Assembly (NCBI GenBank): GCA_964501445.1
Contig: CAZCSJ010000003.1
Coordinates: forward strand, 1 to 51,230
DNA: 51,230 bases
Origin: CAZCSJ01 sp964501445
Lineage (GTDB): Bacteria > Patescibacteriota > Minisyncoccia > Sungbacterales > HO2-52-23
Direction of reading: 5' to 3'
Shown: one piece after another, positions 16,506 through 24,400 of the stretch
Layout: every line of letters begins with the position of its first letter
How positions within the stretch are numbered: position 1 is the first letter of the stretch
Notes under the pieces: generated by a model
The model's input: only the letters and a program-made list of their open reading frames with translations
Databases searched by the model: none
Told to the model about the DNA's origin: nothing
Position numbers and translations under genes: made by a program

Positions 16506-16800
16506 TATTTTTTGATGGAAGCCGCAGGGGTACCTTTGTTTTCCTCGTATCGAGCTCTTTGAAAAATTCCTCAATAGGTCGGCTTTTACCTGCAAGATGT
16601 TCTTGATAGCTTTGTCGAATCTCCATTTGTATCTTCGGGTCTTGAATTTCCAAGTAGTCCTCAAATTCATCAATATCCATAATACCGACAATGGGGATGC
16701 CGTCTTTTTCCAGAATCACGTACTCTTTGTTGAGATGTATTTTTTTCACGACCGCGCCAAGATTGATTCGCGCTTTCGTGATGGGGAGGGTTTTGATCAT
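16498..16800 (-). CDS. Phd/YefM-type antitoxin
   Basis: A 100-residue protein with an N-terminal Phd-like DNA-binding domain (MIKTLPITKARINLGAVVKKI, EYVILEKDGIPIVGIMDIDEFEDYLE) and a disordered, charged C-terminus that would wrap the toxin. It is the first gene of the pair and overlaps the toxin start. Two TATACT -10 candidates on the minus strand (16834-16839 and 16848-16853) and a TTAATTAA palindrome at 16812-16819 lie just upstream and fit autorepression. Confidence 0.83.
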   Translation of the reverse strand: MIKTLPITKARINLGAVVKKIHLNKEYVILEKDGIPIVGIMDIDEFEDYLEIQDPKIQMEIRQSYQEHLAGKSRPIEEFFKELDTRKTKVPLRLPSKNNV

Positions 16801-16904
16801 GGTGTGTAGTGTTAATTAATGTTGATTGATTTGAGTATAGCGAATGGAGTATACGCGGTCAAGCGGCATCCTCACTCCATGAATTTGCTTTTTCTTTGGG
16901 GACG

Positions 16905-17003
16905 TGGTATAAGAAAATCCAGTTCTTGGCGTCAAAGATTCTGCAACGGGCGGAATGGGCGCAAAAAAAGTCCCGTTGAGGCGGGACGGAAAGGAGAATC
17001 GTC
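16905..17003 (+). promoter_or_regulatory. Promoter and structured leader of the DGR target gene
   Basis: An extended -10 (TGGTATAAG, 16905-16913) is followed 25 bp later by a hairpin ATTCTGC-loop-GCGGAAT (16938-16956), a second hairpin GTCCCG-loop-CGGGAC (16970-16987) and a strong AAGGAG Shine-Dalgarno (16991-16996). Promoter, first hairpin and Shine-Dalgarno are homologous to the leader at 38609-38706. A base pair covaries (A-T here, G-C there), which supports a conserved RNA structure. Confidence 0.65.
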
Positions 17004-17648
17004 ATGGCACAGCGTGTCGAGGCGAATCTGTATGTGGAGTTGGATGGACAACTTCAGGAAATCAAGCGACAACTCCGTCAATCCTCGGGGTATCCGTTCG
17101 ACCCCGAAAAACTGAAGATCGCGCTTCAAGGAATCGTCGAGGGGCGGTTCGATAATGGCAAAGTCGCCGAGTCGATCCTCGAGTTTGTCGGCACCGTCGC
17201 CATCCAGGCTCTCCCGAAGTTTGTCGCGAAGGATAACTTCGCGCAGAACACCGGGGAAAAGGCCAAAGTAAAGATCTCCTATGTGGGGGATAATTTCAAG
17301 GCGTGGTTCGGCGACAAGATCGAGGAGCCCGTGGCGGAGCATACGCTCCGTTACGCAAAACTCTTGAAGTCTTCGGTTGATGGTCCGATCCGCGCCGAGA
17401 TCGGTGCTGATCATGAGGAGACCACTCTGGGCGCGGTTCACGCGCTCATGGGCCTCCAGCCGAACGGCGAAGATGGCGTGTTGCTAAAGAACGGCTACGC
17501 CAACATCTTCTACGTGAAGGATGTTGGCGGAACGCTCCAGGCGGTGCGCGTCGGCTGGGACGATGACGGTTGGAACGTCAGTGCCAGCTCCGTCACGAAT
17601 CCGGGTGGGTGGGGTGACGGGTACCAGGTTTTCTCTCGCAATTCCTAG
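17004..17648 (+). CDS. DGR variable (target) protein
   Basis: A 214-residue protein whose C-terminus is diversified by the adjacent retroelement. Residues 1-~52 form a basic module (ANLYVELDGQLQEIKRQLRQ, SGYPFDPEKLKIALQ, EGRFD) shared with the protein at 38707. The middle (~55-175) is unassigned. Residues 178-212 are encoded by the variable repeat and end in QVFSRN, resembling CPR-type DGR variable regions with a C-type-lectin-like fold. Nine codons differ from the template at adenine positions (residues 182, 184, 186, 193, 195, 201, 202, 204, 207). There is no signal peptide, so the ligand is probably intracellular or the protein is exported unconventionally. Confidence 0.88.
   Translation: MAQRVEANLYVELDGQLQEIKRQLRQSSGYPFDPEKLKIALQGIVEGRFDNGKVAESILEFVGTVAIQALPKFVAKDNFAQNTGEKAKVKISYVGDNFKAWFGDKIEEPVAEHTLRYAKLLKSSVDGPIRAEIGADHEETTLGAVHALMGLQPNGEDGVLLKNGYANIFYVKDVGGTLQAVRVGWDDDGWNVSASSVTNPGGWGDGYQVFSRNS
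17534..17638 (+). repeat. DGR variable repeat (VR)
   Basis: A 105-bp segment aligned without gaps to the template repeat at 17991-18095. Fourteen positions differ; thirteen of them are adenine in the template (mostly to G, one to C, one to T) and one is T to G. The segment ends at TTTTCTCTCG, ten bases before the stop codon of the target gene. Confidence 0.95.
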
Positions 17649-17990
17649 GATCTCTGGGTTTTGGATTCTTTGAGTCTGATCCCTTTGACCCTTTTATTCT
17701 TTGTCCCTTGGCTCACGCCCGGGGACATTTGTATTTATGACAAATTTTAAAAAGATTGATAAGATGTATATGGATCCGTAAGATACGGAGCGGCTACGGC
17801 TTCTCCGACATGGGTCTGGAATACTTTTCGCCGGAGTTACAGCGGATACGTCTTCTGTAAGAGTGTGATACGTATTTCAAAAAAACACAGGAATTGGTAC
17901 CGGCTGCTGGTGGGCTTTGATGCCCCACATACGATACAGCCCCACGAGTATTCAAGGGGCAGTGGCATAGATGGCTTTCGGTACGAGAGT
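17649..17990 (+). other. Intergenic region upstream of the template repeat
   Basis: It contains no convincing gene. TGTCCC...GGGACA (17702-17727) followed by a T-rich stretch may terminate the target gene. ATGACA (17737-17742) and TAAGAT (17760-17765), 17 bp apart, form a candidate promoter for the template RNA. Short in-frame fragments such as GFSDMGLEYFSPELQRIRLL followed by a stop hint at decayed coding sequence. Confidence 0.4.
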
Positions 17991-18095
17991 GCTCCAGGCG
18001 GTGAACGTCAACTGGAACGATGACGGTTGGAACGTCAATGCCAACTCCGTCACGAATCCGAATGAGTGGAATGACGGTAACCAGGTTTTCTCTCG
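17991..18095 (+). ncRNA. DGR template repeat (TR)
   Basis: The RNA template for mutagenic cDNA synthesis. It is rich in AAC/AAT codons at exactly the positions that vary in VR. It is followed 14 bp later by a strong terminator, so it probably lies near the 3' end of a short dedicated RNA. A translated frame across it exists but has no independent support. Confidence 0.92.
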
Positions 18096-18109
18096 AAACT
18101 GCTGTATTT

Positions 18110-18140
18110 CTCCCGCTCTACCGAGCGGGAGTTTTGTTTT
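18110..18140 (+). terminator. Rho-independent terminator after the template repeat
   Basis: A perfect 9-bp stem CTCCCGCTC / GAGCGGGAG with loop TACC, followed by TTTTGTTTT. The last codons and TAG stop of avd (opposite strand) are written within the hairpin, so the two features are interlocked. Confidence 0.85.
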
Positions 18141-18465
18141 CAATACCCTTTATCCACCCGCCGAGCATCTTGCCGATTTCGTTCAGCGCTTCCGAGATTT
18201 GCGTATATTTTTTAGTATCGAGAGTTTTTAATTCCCACGCCACCTGCAGAAAGAATTTTAATATATCTAGTTTGCCGTTTGCTTTTTGTAGTATGGGAAG
18301 CTTCTGTTCTTTGGACAGGTAGCTTGCGATAAAGAGAAGTTCTATTGTGTCGAGAAAAAGATTTTCAATTTTTGCCCCGATCGTGAATCGGGATTGCTTT
18401 GGGATGTGATTACGGAATACGTGCCATAGCTTGTATGCTGAAATAAATTTCTGAATAATAGGCAA
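18118..18465 (-). CDS. avd: DGR accessory variability determinant (Avd-like four-helix bundle)
   Basis: A 115-residue helical protein with the Avd/S23-type four-helix pattern: YKLWHVFRNHIPKQSRFTIG, then IENLFLDTIELLFIASYL, a third helix KLDILKFFLQVAWEL and a fourth ISEALNEIGKMLGGWIKG. In Bordetella phage, Avd is a pentamer that binds the reverse transcriptase and is required for cDNA synthesis. The start is TTG with GGGAG five to nine bases upstream; no in-frame ATG precedes the conserved part. It lies between TR and RT on the opposite strand, so template-strand readthrough would be antisense to it. Confidence 0.82.
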   Translation of the reverse strand: MPIIQKFISAYKLWHVFRNHIPKQSRFTIGAKIENLFLDTIELLFIASYLSKEQKLPILQKANGKLDILKFFLQVAWELKTLDTKKYTQISEALNEIGKMLGGWIKGIENKTPAR

Positions 18466-18500
18466 AACTCCCGAGGGGGGGGCTTAGATGAAGCGTTATT

Positions 18501-19499
18501 ATGAAATTGCAATTGAGCCATACGTTCGAAGATATTGTTAAAGTTGAAAATCTCTTGGAGGCATGGAGGGAATTTGTCCGCGGGAAACGGAGCAAGCGCG
18601 ATGTCCAAGAGTTTTCCTTTTCGTTAATGGATAGTATTTTCGCGCTTCACGGTGATCTCCGAAATCATACCTACTCCCACGGGCTGTATCAAGGGTTTTC
18701 AATCCATGACCCGAAGCCGAGGAGTATCCACAAAGCCACGGTACGCGACCGGCTTTTACATCACGCCATCTATCGGGCGCTGTATCCGTTTTTTGACAGG
18801 ACGTTTATCGAAGATTCGTATTCATGTAGGGTCAGGAAAGGAACCCACAAAGCAATGGCGTGTTTCAGGGAGTTTGGCTATCGGGTCAGTAAAAACAATA
18901 CGAAAACCTGCTGGGTGCTCAAATGTGACATCAAAAAGTTTTTTGCAAGTATTGACCAGGCGGTACTCCTCGAAATCCTCGGGCAGTATATTCCGGATAA
19001 AAAGATACTTTTGCTCCTGGATCGGGTGATCGGCAGTTTCGAGAGTACTGCTCCGGGCAAGGGTTTACCGCTTGGTAATCTCACCTCGCAACTTCTCGTG
19101 AATATCTACATGAATGAATTTGACCAGTTTGCGAAGCACACTCTGAAAGCCCGGCAGTATATCCGCTACGCGGATGACTTTGTGATTTTTTCGGAAGATA
19201 AAGAGCGGCTGGAAGAGTTGATACCGAGAATTGAGGAGTTTCTCGGAAGTCATCTGCGCCTCCGTCTTCATCCCGACAAGGTTTTTATCAAAACCTTTGC
19301 CTCGGGAGTGGACTTTCTCGGATGGGTGCATTTTCCGGATCATCGGGTGCTGCGCACCGCCACAAAACGGAGAATGATGAAAAAACTGGAGCAGTCGAAT
19401 TTACCCGAGACCCTTCAATCCTATTTGGGTTTATTGGGCCATGGAAATACCTATAAAATAAGGAAACAAATAGGGCGTGATTTTTCAGTTACTCTATGA
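18501..19499 (+). CDS. DGR reverse transcriptase
   Basis: Error-prone reverse transcriptase that copies TR with mutations at adenines. The catalytic YADD is at residues 223-226 (RYADDFVIF). The DGR-specific motif 4 is LGNLTSQ (191-197) where group II intron and retroviral enzymes have a different sequence. Earlier motifs are present: PKPRSIHKATVRDRLLHHAIYRALYP and KCDIKKFFASIDQ. The 332-residue length is usual and there is no maturase or endonuclease domain. It starts 35 bp from the divergent avd start and is followed 12 bp later by argS. Confidence 0.95.
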   Translation: MKLQLSHTFEDIVKVENLLEAWREFVRGKRSKRDVQEFSFSLMDSIFALHGDLRNHTYSHGLYQGFSIHDPKPRSIHKATVRDRLLHHAIYRALYPFFDRTFIEDSYSCRVRKGTHKAMACFREFGYRVSKNNTKTCWVLKCDIKKFFASIDQAVLLEILGQYIPDKKILLLLDRVIGSFESTAPGKGLPLGNLTSQLLVNIYMNEFDQFAKHTLKARQYIRYADDFVIFSEDKERLEELIPRIEEFLGSHLRLRLHPDKVFIKTFASGVDFLGWVHFPDHRVLRTATKRRMMKKLEQSNLPETLQSYLGLLGHGNTYKIRKQIGRDFSVTL

Positions 19500-19511
19500 T
19501 ACTATTGTTCC

Positions 19512-21323
19512 ATGTTTCGCCTAAAATTACGAGAGGCAATCAAGGGGGCAATAAAAGAAAAATTCAGGAATATTGAATCTCCTGATTTTTCGGTGGAGGT
19601 GCCGGAAAACTCCGCGCATGGCGATTATGCCACGAACGTCGCGATGGTGCTGGCAAAGGTATTGAAAAAGCCGCCGATGGCGATCGCGGAGGCGATTGCA
19701 CGGGGATTAGGAAGTCCTTCGACGGGCTCGGGAGATAATGGTAGCCCTTCGACGAGCTCAGGGCATATTACACGGGTGGAGGTTGTGGCGCCCGGGTTTA
19801 TTAATTTTACCGTCAGCGATGAAGCATTACTGCAGGCGCTACAAGACGTAGTGGCACATCCGGAAAAGTGGGGGAAATCGGATGTCGGGAAAAGCAAGAA
19901 GGTTATCGTTGAGTATTTTCAGTTGAATATCGCAAAGCGGCCGCATGTGGGGCATTTGCGTTCTGCAGTAATTGGCGATGCGCTCAAGCGTATGCTTCGC
20001 GCGGAAGGGTACAACGCCATTTCCGACACCCATGTGGGAGATTGGGGCACGCAGTTCGGGATTTTGCTTTTGCAATATAGAGAGGAAGGAGAGCCGGCAA
20101 TAAACGAGCAAGACCCTTTTGATGAACTGGAAAAAATATACCAACGAGGCGCCCAGCGCGCCGAGGCAGATACCGAGTGGCGCGAGAAGGCAAAAGGAGA
20201 ATTTGCAAAACTTGAGAAAGGGGATACAGAAAGGAGAAAGATATGGCAGTGGATGGTGGATGTGTCCATGAAAAAATTGGAAGAAAGCGCGGAGCGCCTC
20301 GGGCTTCTCCCATTTGACGAGCATCGCGGCGAGAGCGCGTATGAAGACGCGATGCCGCCGATTATAGATGAGGCATTACAAAAAGGCGTTGCGAAAAAAA
20401 ATGAGGACGGATCGGTGGTCGTGGATCTCTCGGAGGATGCGCTTGATGAAGCGGTATTGATAAAGTCCGATGGCGCAACGACGTATCTGCTCCGCGATCT
20501 TGCGGCGTTGAAATATCGCACGTCGCATCACGAATTTTTTGAGAATCTCTATGTGGTGGATGTGCGCCAAACCCATCATTTCCGGCAGGTGTTTCGGGTT
20601 GCGGAACTGCTCGGGTGGCGCGGTGTATCGGGAAGTCGTCACATCGCATTCGGATTTATGACGCTTCCTGAAGGCCCCATGAGCACGCGCAAAGGCACGG
20701 CGATTTCGCTTGATGCGGTGTTGGATGAAGCGGAGAGGCGCGCACGCGCAATAATTCAAGAAAAGAATCCGGAACTTGCGAATAGAGAAGAAGTCGCCCA
20801 AATGGTGGGTCTCGGCGCGCTGAAGTACTTTGACCTCTCACACAACAGAAAATCTGATATAGTATTTGATTGGGACCGCGCGCTCGCGTTTGAGGGAAAT
20901 ACAGGGCCTTATCTTCAGTATACGCACGCACGTCTCCGGAGTATTTTAAGAAAAGTAAATCCTTCGACAAGCTCAGGAAATATCTCCGGAGAGAAATCAA
21001 CAAGAGGAAATATCTCCCGAGCGAAGTCGAGGGACAACCTACAAGCGAGCGAATTGGATCCGCTTGAGCACCACATTGCGGCTTCAATCCTCCGTTTTCC
21101 CGAAGCAATTGAAGATACGTTGAAAGAGTACTTTCCGAATGTCCTTGTAAATTATTTATACCACCTCGCGCAGGTAGCAAATGAGTTTTACCACTCCCAT
21201 CCCGTGATGCAGGAGGAAGACGCAAAAAAACGCGCGGTGCGCGTGGCATTGGTGTCGGCCGCGGCAACAACGCTCAAAAATGGTTTAGGACTTCTCGGCA
21301 TTGAGGCGCCGGAGGAAATGTGA
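19512..21323 (+). CDS. argS: Arginine--tRNA ligase
   Basis: Charges tRNA-Arg. The class I signature is NIAKRPHVGHLRSAVIGDAL, the KMSKS equivalent is MSTRKGT, and the additional N-terminal ArgRS domain includes AHGDYATNVAM. The C-terminal DALR anticodon-binding domain ends in GLGLLGIEAPEEM. Two in-frame repeat insertions are visible: PSTGSGDNGSPSTSSG in the N-terminal domain (19716-19763) and a Ser/Gly/Arg-rich stretch from about 20961 to 21033 at the junction with the anticodon-binding domain. They explain the 603 residues against about 560 usual. TATGATAC before the start could be a -10 for a nearly leaderless mRNA. Confidence 0.95.
   Translation: MFRLKLREAIKGAIKEKFRNIESPDFSVEVPENSAHGDYATNVAMVLAKVLKKPPMAIAEAIARGLGSPSTGSGDNGSPSTSSGHITRVEVVAPGFINFTVSDEALLQALQDVVAHPEKWGKSDVGKSKKVIVEYFQLNIAKRPHVGHLRSAVIGDALKRMLRAEGYNAISDTHVGDWGTQFGILLLQYREEGEPAINEQDPFDELEKIYQRGAQRAEADTEWREKAKGEFAKLEKGDTERRKIWQWMVDVSMKKLEESAERLGLLPFDEHRGESAYEDAMPPIIDEALQKGVAKKNEDGSVVVDLSEDALDEAVLIKSDGATTYLLRDLAALKYRTSHHEFFENLYVVDVRQTHHFRQVFRVAELLGWRGVSGSRHIAFGFMTLPEGPMSTRKGTAISLDAVLDEAERRARAIIQEKNPELANREEVAQMVGLGALKYFDLSHNRKSDIVFDWDRALAFEGNTGPYLQYTHARLRSILRKVNPSTSSGNISGEKSTRGNISRAKSRDNLQASELDPLEHHIAASILRFPEAIEDTLKEYFPNVLVNYLYHLAQVANEFYHSHPVMQEEDAKKRAVRVALVSAAATTLKNGLGLLGIEAPEEM
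19716..19763. repeat. Two CCTTCGAC-GCTCAGG units inside argS
   Basis: CCTTCGACGGGCTCGGG and CCTTCGACGAGCTCAGGG occur 30 bp apart in direct orientation and are translated in frame as PSTGSG and PSTSSG. They belong to the palindrome family seen whole at 14086-14130. Confidence 0.75.
20961..21033. repeat. CCTTCGAC...GTCGAGGG palindrome inside argS
   Basis: The left arm CCTTCGACAAGCTCAGG and right arm CCCGAGCGAAGTCGAGGG are separated by repeated GGAAATATCTCC. The whole insert keeps the reading frame and lies between the catalytic and anticodon-binding domains. Confidence 0.75.
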
Positions 21324-21338
21324 GGCGCTTCGCTATAC

Positions 21339-21409
21339 GATGCGAATATACGAATTATACCAATGATACAAATATTCGTATGATTAGTATGCATTAGTAT
21401 ATTAGCATC
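21339..21409. repeat. AT-rich inverted-repeat element upstream of ileS
   Basis: Terminal arms GATGCGAATATAC and GTATATTAGCATC are inverted with one mismatch. It ends 7 bp before the ileS start. It is homologous to 49511-49619 upstream of folD, which has an extra GC-rich palindrome. Confidence 0.7.
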
Positions 21410-21416
21410 GCGGTAT

Positions 21417-24400
21417 ATGTCTAACGAAAAAACAAAATTTAATCTCCCTCAGGAGGAAGAGAAAATCCTGAAATTCTGGGAAGAACAGAGAGTTTTTGAG
21501 AAAACCCTTGCGCAAAAGAAAGGGCAGAAGACGTTTGTATTTTATGAGGGGCCGCCCACGGCAAACGGCCTTCCCGGGCTTCACCACATGCTCGCGCGGT
21601 CGTTCAAAGACATCATCTGCCGCTACAAAACCATGCGGGGTTTTTATGTCCCGCGCCGCGCGGGTTGGGACACGCACGGGCTTCCGGTGGAAATTGAAGT
21701 GGAGAAACAGCTCGGGTTCAAAACAAAGCAGGATATTGAGCGCTACGGCATCGGGAAGTTCAATCAGAAAGCAAAAGAATCGGTATGGAAGTATAAAAAC
21801 GAGTGGGAGCAATTTACCCGACGGATGGGGTTTTGGATTGATTTACAGAATCCCTATATCACATATGAAACATCATATATAGAAACCCTTTGGTGGATTA
21901 TCAAAGAATTTTGGAAGAAGAAATTGCTCGTCCGCGATTTTAAATCCGTGCCATGGTGTCCGCGCTGTATGACAGGGCTCTCAAGCCACGAAGTGGGGCA
22001 GGGCTACAAGCGCGTGAAAGATGCATCGGTATATGTGAAATTGAAAATTAAGGGAAAAGAGAATGAATATCTTTTGGTGTGGACGACTACTCCATGGACG
22101 CTTCCGGCAAATGTTGCGGTCGTGGTAAATCCCGGAATTGAATACACGAAATTCAAAGTGGGAGACCAGTATCTCTGGTCCAGCCGGCCGATTGCAGGAG
22201 AGTGGGACGCAAAGATCGCGGTCGCGGAGCGGGCATCGGGCAAAACGCTTGTAGGTATTGAGTACGAGCCGCTCTACCGCGTGCCAAGAGAGTATTCTCT
22301 TGGAATTGAGCCGCCCTATCGGGTATTTCCCGCGGATTTCGTGTCCGTGGAGGACGGCACGGGATTTGTGCATATTGCCCCTGCGTTCGGAGAAGATGAT
22401 TTGAATTTGATGAAATCTGTTTATGCACGTCACCCTGAACGCAATGGTCATCCTGAATCCTTCGATGGTCATTCTGATCCGCCAGCTGGCGGAGAAGAAT
22501 CTCAGGATAAACTCCGTGAAGGATCTCGGGATCCTTCGGCCTCGCCTCAGGATGACGATATGCCTCGGGATGATGGACGCCACTTCTTGTATCCCATTCT
22601 CCAAACCGTCAACCCCGACGGCACAATGAAAAGAGGAGTCATCGGCGAAGGGAAGTTCGTCAAGGAGGCGGATAAGGATATTGTCGCAGATTTGAGGAGC
22701 CGCCACCTGCTCTATAAGGAAGAGCAGTATGAACACGAGTATCCGTTTTGCTGGCGGTGTGCGACCCCGCTCCTCTACATGGCGCGCGAGGCGTGGTGGG
22801 TAAAAACGACAAAAGTAAAATCCGCGTTGCTGAAAAACAATGACACCATCAACTGGATCCCGGCGCATGTAGGGCGCGGGAGATTTGGCGAGTTTTTGCG
22901 CGAGAATCGCGACTGGGCGTTTTCCCGCGAGCGGTACTGGGGAACTCCGCTTCCCATTTGGGAGTGCGGGAAGTGTGGAGAACGCGATGTTATCGGATCG
23001 CGCGAGGAACTTGCGGCACGCGCGGCGCATCCCCACAACCGCTACCTCATCATGCGTCACGGCGAGTCGGAAAATAATGTGAAGGGAATTTTAAATTTTT
23101 CCATTGCAAAAAACCATTGGCATTTGACACTTCGCGGGAGAACGCAGGTAGAAAAAGCAGTAAAAGCGCTTCAGAAACAGAGCGTTGATGTGATTCTCAC
23201 TTCTGATTTTCTCCGCGCAAAAGAAACCGCGGATATCATGGGACGCACATTTAAAGTTCCCGTGCGCACTGATGCGCGGCTGCGGGAAGTTGAGGATCGC
23301 GCGTTTGACGGCAAGACCGTGAAAGAGTATGGCGACTGTTTTGTTTTTCACGGCGCACGGTTTCGTTCAGAAATGCTCGGCCTTGAGCCAATGGCGCACC
23401 TCCGCGCGCGCGTGCTTGCCGTAGTTCGCGATTGTGAAAAGAAATATAAAGGAAAGACGATTCTTCTCGTGAGCCATGATTATCCGCTCTGGATGCTTAC
23501 CGCGGGCGCGGAGGGGCTCACGGATGAGGAGACGATTTTGCGCCACAGCGGCAAATGCACAGAACATTTTCTGCCCAATGCCGGAGTGGAGGAGTTGGAG
23601 TATCGCGTGCTCCCGCGCGATGAGACCGGCGCGGTGAATCTCCATAAGCCGTATGTGGATGACGTTACGTTTTCCTGCGAGAAGTGTAAAGGTACGATGC
23701 GCCGCGTGCCGGAAGTGGCGGATGTCTGGTTTGATCCAGGAAGTATGCCGTTTGCCCAGGCACATTTCCCATTCCGGCAAAATCGTCATCCTGAGAGAGC
23801 GAAGCGAACGAAGGATCTTGAGATTCTTCTCCGCCAGTTGTCGGATCAGAATGACAATGGCTATTATTTTCCCGCCGATTACATCTCTGAAGCCGTAGAT
23901 CAAACCCGCGGGTGGTTTTATACGCTCCTTGCCGTTGCGACACTCCTCGGGAAAAAGGCGCCCTATAAAAACGTGATTTCGCTTGGCCATGTGCTGGATA
24001 AAAATGGTCAGAAAATGTCCAAGTCCAAAGGCAATGTCGTGGATCCCAACGAAATGATGGGGAAATACGGCGCAGATGCGCTCCGCTGGTATTTTTACAC
24101 CGTGAACGCCCCGGGAGAGGCGAAACATTTTGACGAAAAAGATGTGGCAGGGAAGCTCCGCGGATTTCTGATGACGCTTTGGAATAGTTTTCTCCTCTTT
24201 GATACTTATGTGAAGAAATCTACAACCTACAACCTACAACCTAAAACCTTGTATATCCTTGACCGCTGGATTCTCACGCGGCTCGATATGCTGGTTGCCG
24301 ATGCAACCAAGAAACTTGATGCGTATGACATCACGGGCGCTGCGCGCGCGATTGAAGAGTTTCTTATTAATGATTTTTCTCAGTGGTATCTGCAGCTTTC

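Larger units (their letters stand above)
17004..19499 (+). mobile_element. Complete diversity-generating retroelement
   Basis: All essential parts are present: target gene with variable repeat (17534-17638), template repeat (17991-18095), Avd-type accessory protein (minus strand, 18118-18465) and DGR reverse transcriptase (18501-19499). The cassette diversifies the target by adenine-specific mutagenic retrohoming. The order is target, template, inverted avd, RT; avd on the opposite strand is unusual compared with the Bordetella phage arrangement. Confidence 0.93.

Noticed and set aside
17971..18231. An open frame that runs through the DGR template repeat as a protein gene
   Set aside because: The sequence is the template, ends in the terminator and avd region, has no Shine-Dalgarno and no independent conservation signal.
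21981..23060. A long (359-codon) minus-strand frame inside ileS
   Set aside because: It is a shadow of the GC-rich coding strand, interrupts no conserved motif of its own, and ileS is clearly the real gene.
23028..23625. Frameshift or assembly chimera as explanation of the phosphatase domain in ileS
   Set aside because: The reading frame is continuous on both sides, the synthetase motifs continue in register, and leuS shows a comparable insertion at a different site.
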